Positions 1 through 5,866 are shown, counted from the first letter of the stretch. The stretch: DNA of 6,147 nucleotides from an uncultured Solobacterium sp. (GCA_905235315.1 CAJOLG010000111.1:1-6147), one strand, 5' to 3'. Translations and numbers: made by a program. The notes: generated by a model not told the origin, from the sequence alone.

Positions 1-959
1 ATGAAACGCGGACCGGATACCCGAAATTCATGCAGGGAGAGGCCTGGCGGAGAAAGAATCTCACCACCTTCCTCGGCAGTTATACCGAACTCAAGCACGA
101 CACCGTACTATATGCAAAGCAGGTTCTCTCCGAACTCGGCGCCGACGGTATTACCCCGGTGGATGACCGCGGGTATGTCGAGCCGGAACCGGAAGTTTTC
201 GGCCGTCTTTCTCTCCTCGCAAAGGCAACTGCCGAAGGACTGGATTCCTTCGGAATGATCAGTGAAGAAGACAAAGAGTATATGAGCAGCCTGCAGGAGC
301 TTGCGGACAAGCTGCGGATTATTGCGGAGAAAGAGCTGAACAATGAACTGCCGGACGATGAGGAATTTGAACTCATCCGCACCTACGGCGGCCAGCTTGA
401 GCATCTCTGGCTGCGCACCGTCAGAACAGAAGGACATTCGGACTATTACAGTACGCAGGAATTCCCTGCCGCGCTGGTAACGGACATCGCAACAGATCCG
501 GACGGCGGAACCTGTCTGGAGATTGCCAATGCCAATCCGGCGGTCATCTATGTCATCGTTGCGTTTGACGGGCAGCTTCACATCGCATCCGGTTCCGTCT
601 ACCGGTTCTACCAGTTTGAAAAACCACTTGGTGAACGCATGACGGATGACGAATGGAAGAGCATCTGTGAGTCAAGCCAGGGACTTCCGGATCTGCCGGA
701 ATGGACGAGGGGCTATTCCTCGGATCTCTTTCTGTCCCAGGTGAAACCGCTCGGATTTGCCAGTACGCTGGTCGGGAATCTGAATGTCCGCAATGCGCCG
801 GGGCTTTCCGGAGAAGTGACCGGAAGAATGGAAATGGGTGAATTCGTTAATGTATATGAAACCGCGGAAGCAGACGGATATACCTGGTACTGTATCGGAA
901 ACAGCAGCTGGATTGCCGATCAGAACGGAGAGTGGGTGAGCTATAATCCATACAACTGA
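1..959 (+). CDS. DUF3160-family protein with C-terminal SH3-like domain (5' end outside window)
   Basis: The frame is open from base 3 to the TGA at 957-959, giving 318 residues with no start in view. The ATG at base 30 is probably internal, because family-like sequence already runs through it and no ribosome binding site precedes it. Counting from the first full codon, residues 10-40 carry the DUF3160 signature (W15, K18-N-L, L24-G-S, E29-L, H32-D-T, L36-Y-A-K-Q40). It is followed by VEPEPEVF at 59-66, a helical segment to about 140, then GSVYRFYQF at 197-205 and MTDDEW at 213-218, all usual in the C-terminal half of the family. From about residue 257 (LNVRNAPG) to 310 there is a bacterial SH3-like domain, typical of envelope or secreted proteins that bind cell wall. 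The molecular function of DUF3160 is unknown. A surface role is inferred from the SH3 domain, since the signal peptide would lie outside the window. The next gene begins one base after the stop. Confidence 0.85.
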   Translation, partial: ETRTGYPKFMQGEAWRRKNLTTFLGSYTELKHDTVLYAKQVLSELGADGITPVDDRGYVEPEPEVFGRLSLLAKATAEGLDSFGMISEEDKEYMSSLQELADKLRIIAEKELNNELPDDEEFELIRTYGGQLEHLWLRTVRTEGHSDYYSTQEFPAALVTDIATDPDGGTCLEIANANPAVIYVIVAFDGQLHIASGSVYRFYQFEKPLGERMTDDEWKSICESSQGLPDLPEWTRGYSSDLFLSQVKPLGFASTLVGNLNVRNAPGLSGEVTGRMEMGEFVNVYETAEADGYTWYCIGNSSWIADQNGEWVSYNPYN

Positions 960-960
960 T

Positions 961-1488
961 GTGAACGAACTGAAAAAACCGCTCCTTGCGCTGGCTGCGG
1001 TATTCTCGTTCGTATTTCTTGCAATATTCCTCTATAACCGGGGTCTCTTTCTTCCCCGCTGGATTGTCTGGCAGGAAAAAGAGCAGGACCTGCACGGCGG
1101 AGAACTCTCCCTGCATCAGCGCACCCTGACCTGGCGGAAGGACAACCGGATTCTCTGGCAGTCCCCGCCCGGGTGGTATGTGTCTGACGCAGCGGTGAGC
1201 GACTTTGATTCCGACGGAAACGACGAGGTGCTCTTCCTGGTCTGGCGGAAAGGGAATTACGGCTCTTCTCATCCGTTCTGGGAAGAACCGGACAATGACG
1301 GCTTTTATCAGCACCTGTACATCTTTGAGGCAGCAGAGGAAACGCTGGAGCGCCAGTGGATGTCTTCCGCCCTGCTTCCCCAGATTCACGCCTGGCAGAC
1401 AGACGCCGGCCGGATGACCGTAATCGATGAATACGGCGAAACCTCTGTATGGATATGGCAGGGCTTCGGAGTCGTGCGAATTGCGTGA
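961..1488 (+). CDS. small membrane-anchored protein with DxDxDG calcium-loop-like motif
   Basis: This 175-residue protein starts at a GTG one base after the stop of the DUF3160 gene (TGA-T-GTG). No Shine-Dalgarno is seen within 15 bases upstream, so translation probably depends on re-initiation by ribosomes finishing the upstream gene. Residues 1-6 contain two lysines and residues 7-25 form one hydrophobic helix (LLALAAVFSFVFLAIFLYN), consistent with an N-terminal anchor and an outside C-terminal domain. Residues 81-89 read DFDSDGNDE, followed by hydrophobic VLFLVW. That is the pattern of VCBS/FG-GAP-type calcium loops on a beta-strand repeat. The rest is rich in Trp and short beta-like stretches, suggesting one or two propeller-like blades. 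It probably works with its upstream neighbour at the cell surface. The exact family was not recognised. The gene ends just before a terminator hairpin. Confidence 0.7.
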   Translation: MNELKKPLLALAAVFSFVFLAIFLYNRGLFLPRWIVWQEKEQDLHGGELSLHQRTLTWRKDNRILWQSPPGWYVSDAAVSDFDSDGNDEVLFLVWRKGNYGSSHPFWEEPDNDGFYQHLYIFEAAEETLERQWMSSALLPQIHAWQTDAGRMTVIDEYGETSVWIWQGFGVVRIA

Positions 1489-1499
1489 ACCCATTTAAA

Positions 1500-1528
1500 A
1501 ATCCGGAAATCAATTCCGGATTATTTTT
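1500..1528. terminator. bidirectional terminator between convergent genes
   Basis: A perfect 9-bp stem, AATCCGGAA (1500-1508) with TTCCGGATT (1514-1522), encloses a 5-base loop. On the + strand it is followed by ATTTTTCTTCTT. On the - strand the stem runs into TTTAAA, a shorter T run. It lies 11 bases after the stop at 1486-1488, and the - strand stop codon (1521-1523) overlaps the stem itself. It should therefore end both the DUF3160 operon and the helix-turn-helix pair, more efficiently on the + strand. Confidence 0.8.
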
Positions 1529-1958
1529 CTTCTTCCTGAAACAGCGCCCGCATCTCTGCGCTGACCACCTGGGAAAGATAATCTTTGGACATATCATACA
1601 ATTCTGCGACATCGGCGATCCGCATCCCCTGCACATACAGCATCCATATGATCGGCCGCATCCCCGGGTCGGGAATCCGGCTGATCGTATTGATGATATA
1701 CATCAGCTTCGCTTCCGTTTCTTCCAGCCTGCGGCTGAGTTCGGTGTTCAGGTCGATGAGACTTACGATCCTGGCATCCGTGCGGTTTCCGGATTTTGTG
1801 CGCACCCGCGCAAAATCAACGGAATGCACACCGGTCATTTTGTGATCCACCATCCGGATCTCATCCATCTGCCGGTTCACTTCCGCAATGTAGTAAAAAT
1901 ACCTGCGGCATTCCCGTTTGAATTCCTTTGCGTCAGCCGGCAGCTTCTCATCCGCCAT
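1521..1958 (-). CDS. phage-type helix-turn-helix regulator (RinA/DUF1492-like), second of pair
   Basis: This 145-residue protein begins at an ATG preceded by a perfect AAGGAGGT eight bases away. Residues 10-40 are a charged, probably coiled helix (AxxFKxxCRxY at 10-20), followed by HKMTGV at 39-44. A second long helix spans about 60-90. Residues 101-140 look like a sigma-region-4-type helix-turn-helix (IIWMLYVQG, then DVAELYDMSKDYL). This layout resembles small phage and mobile-element transcription factors of the RinA, ArpU or DUF1492 type, which switch on late genes. The assignment rests on pattern, not on a search. It overlaps the end of the upstream gene by 11 bp, and its ribosome binding site lies inside that gene, so the two are co-translated. 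No terminase, portal or integrase gene is in the window, so it may be a remnant or a domesticated regulator. Confidence 0.75.
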   Translation of the reverse strand: MADEKLPADAKEFKRECRRYFYYIAEVNRQMDEIRMVDHKMTGVHSVDFARVRTKSGNRTDARIVSLIDLNTELSRRLEETEAKLMYIINTISRIPDPGMRPIIWMLYVQGMRIADVAELYDMSKDYLSQVVSAEMRALFQEEEK

Positions 1959-2346
1959 CGGCGAATACCTCCTTCATCCACTTATCCACACTGTACTGCA
2001 GCTGTCTGCGGGTAAGCCCGAATTCTTCCGCCACGTCCGTCTGAATCCGGTTTTCCACAAACAATGCCCAGATCAGTACTTTGGCGTTGTTTCCGCAGCG
2101 CTCGGAAATCTTCTGAAAGGTCTCCTCCACAAACCGGCAGTCATCTTTCAGAAACTGACAGAGTTCCAGATTCCCCCGGCCGTTCTCTTCGGTCAGATCG
2201 ATTCGGAAGGTATCCTCACTGACCTCGGTTTCCGCAAGAGCAGGATACTTTTCTTCCAGTTTTCGGATCTGCTCCTTCTCTTTGAGATAGACCCGGCAGC
2301 TGTTTTTAAATGCATTCGCCTGCTGTTTGTATCCCTCTTTTGCCAT
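1948..2346 (-). CDS. phage-type helix-turn-helix protein, first of pair
   Basis: This 132-residue protein starts at an ATG with a weaker site, AAGGGAG, about 11 bases upstream. Residues 10-32 form a charged helix with the same A-x-x-F-K-x-x-C-R-x-Y pattern at 10-20 as the following gene. Residues 54-84 are a helical linker. Residues 88-128 form a helix-turn-helix (VLIWALFVENR, DVAEEFGLTRRQL, then SVDKWMKEVF). The matching positions with the downstream protein (IWxL, DVAE, then aromatic, M/L, S/T) indicate an old tandem duplication. It is probably a DNA-binding regulator or an RNA-polymerase-associated factor of phage type; no target can be named. The operon is transcribed away from the YdjI-like operon, with the shared 282-bp region as its likely control region. 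Confidence 0.7.
   Translation of the reverse strand: MAKEGYKQQANAFKNSCRVYLKEKEQIRKLEEKYPALAETEVSEDTFRIDLTEENGRGNLELCQFLKDDCRFVEETFQKISERCGNNAKVLIWALFVENRIQTDVAEEFGLTRRQLQYSVDKWMKEVFADGG
1967..1974 (-). promoter_or_regulatory. ribosome binding site inside upstream gene
   Basis: On the - strand this reads AAGGAGGT, eight bases before the ATG at 1958-1956. It is also read as codons for the MKEV segment at the end of the upstream helix-turn-helix protein. It fixes the start of the 145-residue gene and supports the - strand reading over the long opposing + strand frames. Confidence 0.8.
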
Positions 2347-2465
2347 AAATGTTACTTCTCCCTTATGCGCAATGGCGTATCATTCCTGCAAATCCGTTGT
2401 CCGAGGCGGCGGTCCTTTGTGAAACGGCCCTGCAGCACCATGCATGCCTCCGCGTTCCCCGGCCG

Positions 2466-2485
2466 GTTTACTTTCACAGTTTACT
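2466..2485. repeat. short direct repeat, possible operator upstream of the helix-turn-helix pair
   Basis: GTTTACT occurs at 2466-2472 and again at 2479-2485, a 13-base period. On the - strand it reads as two AGTAAAC units separated by TGTGAA. It lies about 120-140 bases upstream of the - strand operon, next to a poor -35-like TTGATT (- strand, 2496-2491). Two short identical boxes at about one helical turn could be a protein site, but chance is not excluded. Confidence 0.25.
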
Positions 2486-2514
2486 ACACAAATCAACGTT
2501 TCAGCGGACGGGTT

Positions 2515-2538
2515 GCGCAGGAATAATATATATTGCGC
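2515..2538. repeat. GCGCA-N14-TGCGC dyad around an AT-rich core
   Basis: The arms GCGCA (2515-2519) and TGCGC (2534-2538) flank an AT-only tract (AATAATATATAT) preceded by GG. The dyad overlaps the place where the -35 of the + strand promoter would fall, which suits an operator for the divergent genes. Only five bases per arm match, so support is modest. Confidence 0.3.
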
Positions 2539-2549
2539 GCCTTATTAAA

Positions 2550-2558
2550 TGTTATAAA
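2550..2558 (+). promoter_or_regulatory. extended -10 promoter candidate for the SPFH operon
   Basis: TGTTATAAA matches the extended -10 form TGnTATAAT with one mismatch (TATAAA). No good TTGACA-like -35 lies 16-18 bases upstream, and an extended -10 can compensate for this. The surrounding bases 2521-2560 are AT-rich in contrast to the GC-rich genes. Transcription would start near 2565, giving a leader of about 64 bases before the ATG at 2629. Confidence 0.45.
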
Positions 2559-2612
2559 ATGGAAGAAGATTGATTTTAACGAAAACAATCATCAATCCGG
2601 AGAACCCGGAAA

Positions 2613-2619
2613 AAGGAGG
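2613..2619 (+). promoter_or_regulatory. ribosome binding site fixing the SPFH gene start
   Basis: AAGGAGG sits nine bases before the ATG at 2629. The reading frame stays open upstream to a TTG at 2533, but that codon has no ribosome binding site and lies upstream of the candidate -10 box, so 2629 is the supported start. A small 5-bp hairpin (TCCGG 2596-2600, CCGGA 2606-2610) lies just upstream. Confidence 0.85.
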
Positions 2620-2628
2620 AAACAAACT

Positions 2629-3819
2629 ATGGGACTCATTCAGGCAGGTATATCTGCAGCCAGCAGCACGCTTTCTGATCAGTGGAAAGAGTATTTCTAC
2701 TGTGATGCCATTCCTTCTGACACGATCGCAGTCAAGGGACATAAGAAAGTCCGCGGACTTTCCGCAAACCGCGGTGATGACAACATCATCACAGACGGCT
2801 CCGTCATTGCGGTCGCAGACGGCCAGTGCATGGTTATTGTAGAGCAGGGTCAGGTCGTTGACATCTGCGCCCAGCCGGGAGAATTCATCTATGACTCCAA
2901 GACCGAACCTTCCGTCTTTACCGGCAGCCTCGGCGATGGACTCAAGAACATCTTTGCGCAGATCGGCAAGCGGTTCACATTCGGCGGCCAGCCGGCAGAA
3001 GACCAGCGGATTTACTTCTTCAACACAAAGGAAATCCCGGGCATCAAGTACGGCACCCCGTCCCCGGTTCCGTTCCGTGTAATCGACAAGAACATCGGAC
3101 TGGATGTGGACATCTCGGTCAAGTGCTTCGGTGAGTACAGCATCAAGGTCTCAGACCCGATCAGCTTCTACACCAATGTATGCGGCAACTTCGCAAACGC
3201 GTATCCGGTCAGTGAGATCGAACCGCAGCTCAAGACAGAACTGCTCACAGCGCTCTCCCCGGCATTCGCACGCCTCTCCGCAAGCGGTGTCCGTTACTCC
3301 GAGATCCCGGCACATACCCAGGCTCTTGCGGATGCGCTCAACGATGAGCTCTCCAAGAAGTGGAAAGATCTCCGCGGTCTTGAAATTGTCAGCTTCGGCG
3401 TATCCTCGATCAAGGCATCCGAAGAAGACGAGCGCATGATCAAGGAAGCACAGCGCGATGCGATGTACAAAGACCAGTCTTACGCAGCGGCTACCCTCGT
3501 CGGCGCACAGGCGCAGGCGATGAAGGATGCGGCGAAGAACGACAACGGTGCAGCCATGGGCTTCATGGGTGTAAACATGGCCGCAAATACCGGCGGAGCG
3601 AACATTTCCCAGCTCTATGCCAACGGCCAGCAGGCTGCCCCGGCAGCGGCTCCGGCAAACGGCTGGACCTGTCCGAAGTGCGGTGCGGTGAACACCGGCA
3701 ACTTCTGCGGTACATGCGGTGAGAAAAAGCCTTCTGACGGCAAATGGATCTGCCCGAAGTGCGGCGCGGAAAACGCCGGCAACTTCTGCGGCACATGCGG
3801 TGAGAAAAAGCCTGCATAA
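2629..3819 (+). CDS. ydjI: SPFH-domain protein with two C-terminal zinc ribbons (YdjI-like)
   Basis: This 396-residue protein has no transmembrane segment. Residues about 15-290 are an SPFH (stomatin/prohibitin/flotillin) domain of the 'virion core protein' or YdjI type: QWKEYFYCD at the N-terminus, a beta-rich middle (VIAVADGQCMVIVEQG), YFFNTKEIPGIKYG, then a helix ending in SSIKASEEDERMIKEAQRD. Residues about 290-344 are an Ala/Gln/Gly-rich linker. Two zinc ribbons follow, with ligands C348, C351, C360, C363 and C375, C378, C387, C390. SPFH proteins assemble into rings or scaffolds on membranes. In B. subtilis YdjI is made with YdjG and YdjH and takes part in anchoring the PspA homologue at the membrane under envelope stress. 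Here it is the first gene of the operon, ahead of the YdjG- and YdjH-like genes. The link to PspA is inferred from homology, as no pspA is in view. The doubled ribbon is discussed separately. Confidence 0.9.
   Translation: MGLIQAGISAASSTLSDQWKEYFYCDAIPSDTIAVKGHKKVRGLSANRGDDNIITDGSVIAVADGQCMVIVEQGQVVDICAQPGEFIYDSKTEPSVFTGSLGDGLKNIFAQIGKRFTFGGQPAEDQRIYFFNTKEIPGIKYGTPSPVPFRVIDKNIGLDVDISVKCFGEYSIKVSDPISFYTNVCGNFANAYPVSEIEPQLKTELLTALSPAFARLSASGVRYSEIPAHTQALADALNDELSKKWKDLRGLEIVSFGVSSIKASEEDERMIKEAQRDAMYKDQSYAAATLVGAQAQAMKDAAKNDNGAAMGFMGVNMAANTGGANISQLYANGQQAAPAAAPANGWTCPKCGAVNTGNFCGTCGEKKPSDGKWICPKCGAENAGNFCGTCGEKKPA
3670..3813 (+). repeat. in-frame tandem repeat encoding the two zinc ribbons
   Basis: A 63-base unit at 3670-3732 recurs at 3751-3813, with an 81-base (27-codon) period and about six differences. 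Half of those are at third positions (T/C). Each unit encodes CPKCGAxNxGNFCGTCGEKKP. The short spacer encodes SDGKWI. High identity at DNA level shows a recent in-frame duplication or ongoing homogenisation. Confidence 0.85.
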
Positions 3820-3839
3820 TCCATCCTGAAAAAGATCAG

Positions 3840-3863
3840 GCACAGCCGGGCAACCGGCTGTGC
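3840..3863 (+). promoter_or_regulatory. intercistronic hairpin with GCAA tetraloop
   Basis: GCACAGCCGG (3840-3849) pairs perfectly with CCGGCTGTGC (3854-3863) around the loop GCAA, a GNRA-type stable tetraloop. It is followed only by TGTTTC, a poor T run, so it is more likely an attenuator, a processing site or a 3' stabiliser for the SPFH message than a full terminator. It ends 13 bases before the ribosome binding site of the next gene and does not cover it. Confidence 0.65.
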
Positions 3864-3876
3864 TGTTTCAACAGGA

Positions 3877-3883
3877 AAGGAGG
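3877..3883 (+). promoter_or_regulatory. ribosome binding site fixing the YdjG-like gene start
   Basis: AAGGAGG is six bases before the ATG at 3890. The frame is open back to a GTG at 3860, but that codon lies inside the hairpin stem and lacks a site, so 3890 is the start. Confidence 0.85.
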
Positions 3884-3889
3884 AGTACT

Positions 3890-4987
3890 ATGGCCGAACA
3901 GTTATCCAACTACAAATGCCCAAACTGCGGCGGTCCGCTTCGGTTTGACCCCAAAGAGCAGAAACTGAAATGCGAATACTGTGACTCTCTCTTTACACAG
4001 GAAGATGTAGAGCAGTTTTACCGTCCCTCCGAACAGGCGGCGGCTGCCGAAGGCACAGATACCAGATGGGACACGGATACCGGACAGTGGAGCGAGGAAG
4101 AAGCGAAGCACATGCGGGCATACAGCTGCCCTTCCTGCGGCGCACAGCTCATCGCGGATGAAAACACCGCGGTTACCGTCTGCCCCTACTGCAACAACCC
4201 GACGGTTGTGGCAGGTCAGTTTGTCACAAAGAAACCGCAGTTTCTTCTGCCGTTTCAAATCGATAAAGATCAGGCAGTCAAGATTCTTACGGAGTTTTAC
4301 AAGGGCAAACCGATGCTGCCGAAGAAATTCACAGCACACAATCACATCCGGGAGATCAAGGGCGTTTATGTCCCCTTCTGGCTGTACAACGGCGTAATGG
4401 AAGCGCATATAACCTTCAATGGCGAGCAGATCTCCCAGCATACCCAGGGAGATCAGATCATCACCGAAACGCGTCATTACTCCATCGTCCGTCAGGGCAC
4501 GGTCACCTTCTCGGGTGTGCCTGCCGATGCCTCCAGCAAGATGCCGGACGCATACATGGACGCCATCGAGCCGTTTGATTATTCCAAACTCGTTGATTTC
4601 GACACCATGTATATGGCCGGCTATATGGCAGACAGCTATGACGTCGATGAAGAAGAAGACCGCGAGCGCGCAGATCTGCGGATGACCAACTCTACCACGG
4701 CAGCCATCACCAACACCGTCAAAGGGTTTACCGGGGTGGTTCCCGTCAATGTAAATATCAAGCGGGTGGACGGCGCAGCCGCCTATGCCTTCCTGCCGGT
4801 GTGGCTGTTATGCACCACATGGCAGGGCGAGAATTATCTCTTTGCGGTCAACGGGCAGTCCGGCAAGATCGCCGGCGATATGCCGACCGACAACAGTCTG
4901 ATGCTCGTCTGGTTCCTGCGGATTGCCGGTGCGCTCTTCCTGATTTCGGCAATCGTACTGTACTTCATTGTGGGAGGATTCTTATGA
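3890..4987 (+). CDS. ydjG: double zinc-ribbon membrane protein (YdjG-like)
   Basis: This 365-residue protein has a first zinc ribbon with C10, C13, C28, C31 (CPNCGG ... CEYC) and a second with C80, C83, C98, C101 (CPSCGA ... CPYC), joined by an acidic, Ala-rich linker. Residues about 105-335 form a mixed domain containing PFQIDKDQA, YVPFWLYNG and, later, AYAFLPVWLL, which recurs in this family of 'TFIIB-type zinc ribbon' bacterial membrane proteins. A single hydrophobic helix fills residues 337-365 up to the C-terminus, so most of the protein should be cytoplasmic and tail-anchored. Despite the automatic label TFIIB-like, a role in transcription is unlikely. In B. subtilis YdjG acts with YdjH and YdjI at the membrane with the PspA homologue. 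The next gene overlaps the stop by four bases (ATGA), which implies coupled translation and fixed stoichiometry. Confidence in the family is high, in the precise role moderate. Confidence 0.88.
   Translation: MAEQLSNYKCPNCGGPLRFDPKEQKLKCEYCDSLFTQEDVEQFYRPSEQAAAAEGTDTRWDTDTGQWSEEEAKHMRAYSCPSCGAQLIADENTAVTVCPYCNNPTVVAGQFVTKKPQFLLPFQIDKDQAVKILTEFYKGKPMLPKKFTAHNHIREIKGVYVPFWLYNGVMEAHITFNGEQISQHTQGDQIITETRHYSIVRQGTVTFSGVPADASSKMPDAYMDAIEPFDYSKLVDFDTMYMAGYMADSYDVDEEEDRERADLRMTNSTTAAITNTVKGFTGVVPVNVNIKRVDGAAAYAFLPVWLLCTTWQGENYLFAVNGQSGKIAGDMPTDNSLMLVWFLRIAGALFLISAIVLYFIVGGFL
4973..4977 (+). promoter_or_regulatory. ribosome binding site for the TPM gene
   Basis: GGAGG lies six bases before the ATG at 4984 and is inside the last codons of the YdjG-like gene (VGGFL). 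It selects the ATG at 4984 over the frame's upstream candidate start at 4801, which lies well within the YdjG-like gene and would remove the N-terminal position of the signal peptide. Confidence 0.8.
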
Positions 4988-5850
4988 AAAAACTGAAACG
5001 ATTCTCCCTGGCAGCCATCTTCTCTGCCTTCCTGCTTCTGATTCTCCTTCCGCTTCCCACGAAGGCGGCAGCTGCGTATGTCATTGATGAAGCAGGCATT
5101 CTGTCCAATGAAGAGATAATGGAGCTCAACAAACTCGCAGAAGAAGTATCCCTTCGTCAGGAGTGCGGTGTCTATGTCATTATCACAGACGATATGCACG
5201 GCTACAGCGAGTCAAAGTATGCCCAGGGCATTTTCATGAACTATGACCTCGGCTACGACCGGGGGGATCACGAAGGCGCAAGCGGCGTTCTGCTTGCGAT
5301 CTCCTACAGATATTCCTATTTTGACTGCACTGCCTACGGTGCGGCCTCCGGTACGTTCACGACAAGCAAGCTGGACCAGCTCAATGATCTTGCGTATGAT
5401 CACCTGACCGTCAATGACTGGTATGGCTGTGCAGAGAACTTCATCAAAGAGTGTGATTCCATGCTTACCAGCAGCGGCTACACCTACTATGTGCCGGAAT
5501 ACACCGATCCTGAGATCAGCCACAACACGGTCGTTACCTCCCCTGCACAGCGCAGAAACCGCTGGCTCGGGTACCTTCCGTTTGCCGGAGTGCTCAGCTC
5601 CGCGGTCGGCGGTATCTCCATCTTTGCGATGAAGGGCAGAAACAAAACGACCGGCGTTGCCAAAGACGCAAACCGGTATATCATTGAGAACGGCGTAAAA
5701 CTCAGTGTGGCCAGGGAAAACTACACAGGAACGACCCGCAGTGTCACCACCATCCACCGGGATTCCGGCGGGGGCGGAAGCTCTTCCGGCGGCGGCCACA
5801 GCTATCACAGCAGCGGCTTCTCCTCCTCGAGCGGCGGACGTCACTTCTGA
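4984..5850 (+). CDS. ydjH: TPM-domain membrane protein (YdjH-like)
   Basis: This 288-residue protein begins with a signal peptide: MKKLKR, a hydrophobic core at 8-23, and probable cleavage near A28-A31. The TPM domain spans about 32-165, with YVIDEAGILS at 32-41, VYVIITDD at 63-70 and the typical YDLGYDRG ... SGVLLAISY at 87-108. A second hydrophobic helix lies at about 194-215, followed by basic KGRNK, so by the positive-inside rule the TPM domain faces outside and the C-terminal 70 residues face the cytoplasm. Residues 261-288 are a Gly/Ser/His tail ending in GGRHF, common in this family and possibly flexible or metal-binding. TPM domains occur in envelope proteins, including a thylakoid photosystem II repair factor and bacterial homologues. 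The stop is followed 16 bases later by a strong terminator, making this the last gene of the operon. Confidence 0.9.
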   Translation: MKKLKRFSLAAIFSAFLLLILLPLPTKAAAAYVIDEAGILSNEEIMELNKLAEEVSLRQECGVYVIITDDMHGYSESKYAQGIFMNYDLGYDRGDHEGASGVLLAISYRYSYFDCTAYGAASGTFTTSKLDQLNDLAYDHLTVNDWYGCAENFIKECDSMLTSSGYTYYVPEYTDPEISHNTVVTSPAQRRNRWLGYLPFAGVLSSAVGGISIFAMKGRNKTTGVAKDANRYIIENGVKLSVARENYTGTTRSVTTIHRDSGGGGSSSGGGHSYHSSGFSSSSGGRHF

Positions 5851-5866
5851 GTTCCTATGATTCCAT

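Noticed and set aside
847..1494. 215-codon - strand open frame opposite the membrane-anchored protein
   Set aside because: It begins inside the terminator region of the opposite gene, has no Shine-Dalgarno and shows no recognisable domain. The + strand frame has a coherent anchor plus calcium-loop layout.
1449..2526. Two long + strand open frames (1449-2015 and 1918-2526) opposite the helix-turn-helix pair
   Set aside because: They lack ribosome binding sites, start inside other genes, cross the terminator at 1500-1528, and their products are rich in His, Pro and Arg without domain patterns. The - strand frames have a perfect AAGGAGGT site and related, domain-like products.
2571..2610. Possible riboswitch or structured leader before the SPFH gene
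   Set aside because: Only short stems are visible (TTTT/AAAA around AACG at 2574-2585, and 5 bp TCCGG/CCGGA at 2596-2610). The predicted leader of about 64 bases is too short and weakly paired for a known riboswitch class.
2533..2628. Upstream extension of the SPFH gene to a TTG start
   Set aside because: No ribosome binding site precedes the TTG, it lies upstream of the candidate -10 box, and the ATG at 2629 has AAGGAGG at ideal spacing.
3670..3813. Possible CRISPR-like or satellite repeat
   Set aside because: There are only two units, in frame, with all cysteine codons conserved, so it is a protein-domain duplication.
3151..3843. 230-codon - strand open frame opposite the SPFH gene
   Set aside because: Its repetitive N-terminal part is the mirror image of the zinc-ribbon repeat. 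It has no ribosome binding site and its start lies in the hairpin region. The + strand reading gives a recognisable family.
3890..4987. A transcription factor role for the TFIIB-type zinc-ribbon protein
   Set aside because: Zinc ribbons alone do not imply transcription. The protein has a C-terminal membrane anchor and sits in a YdjI-G-H-type membrane operon.
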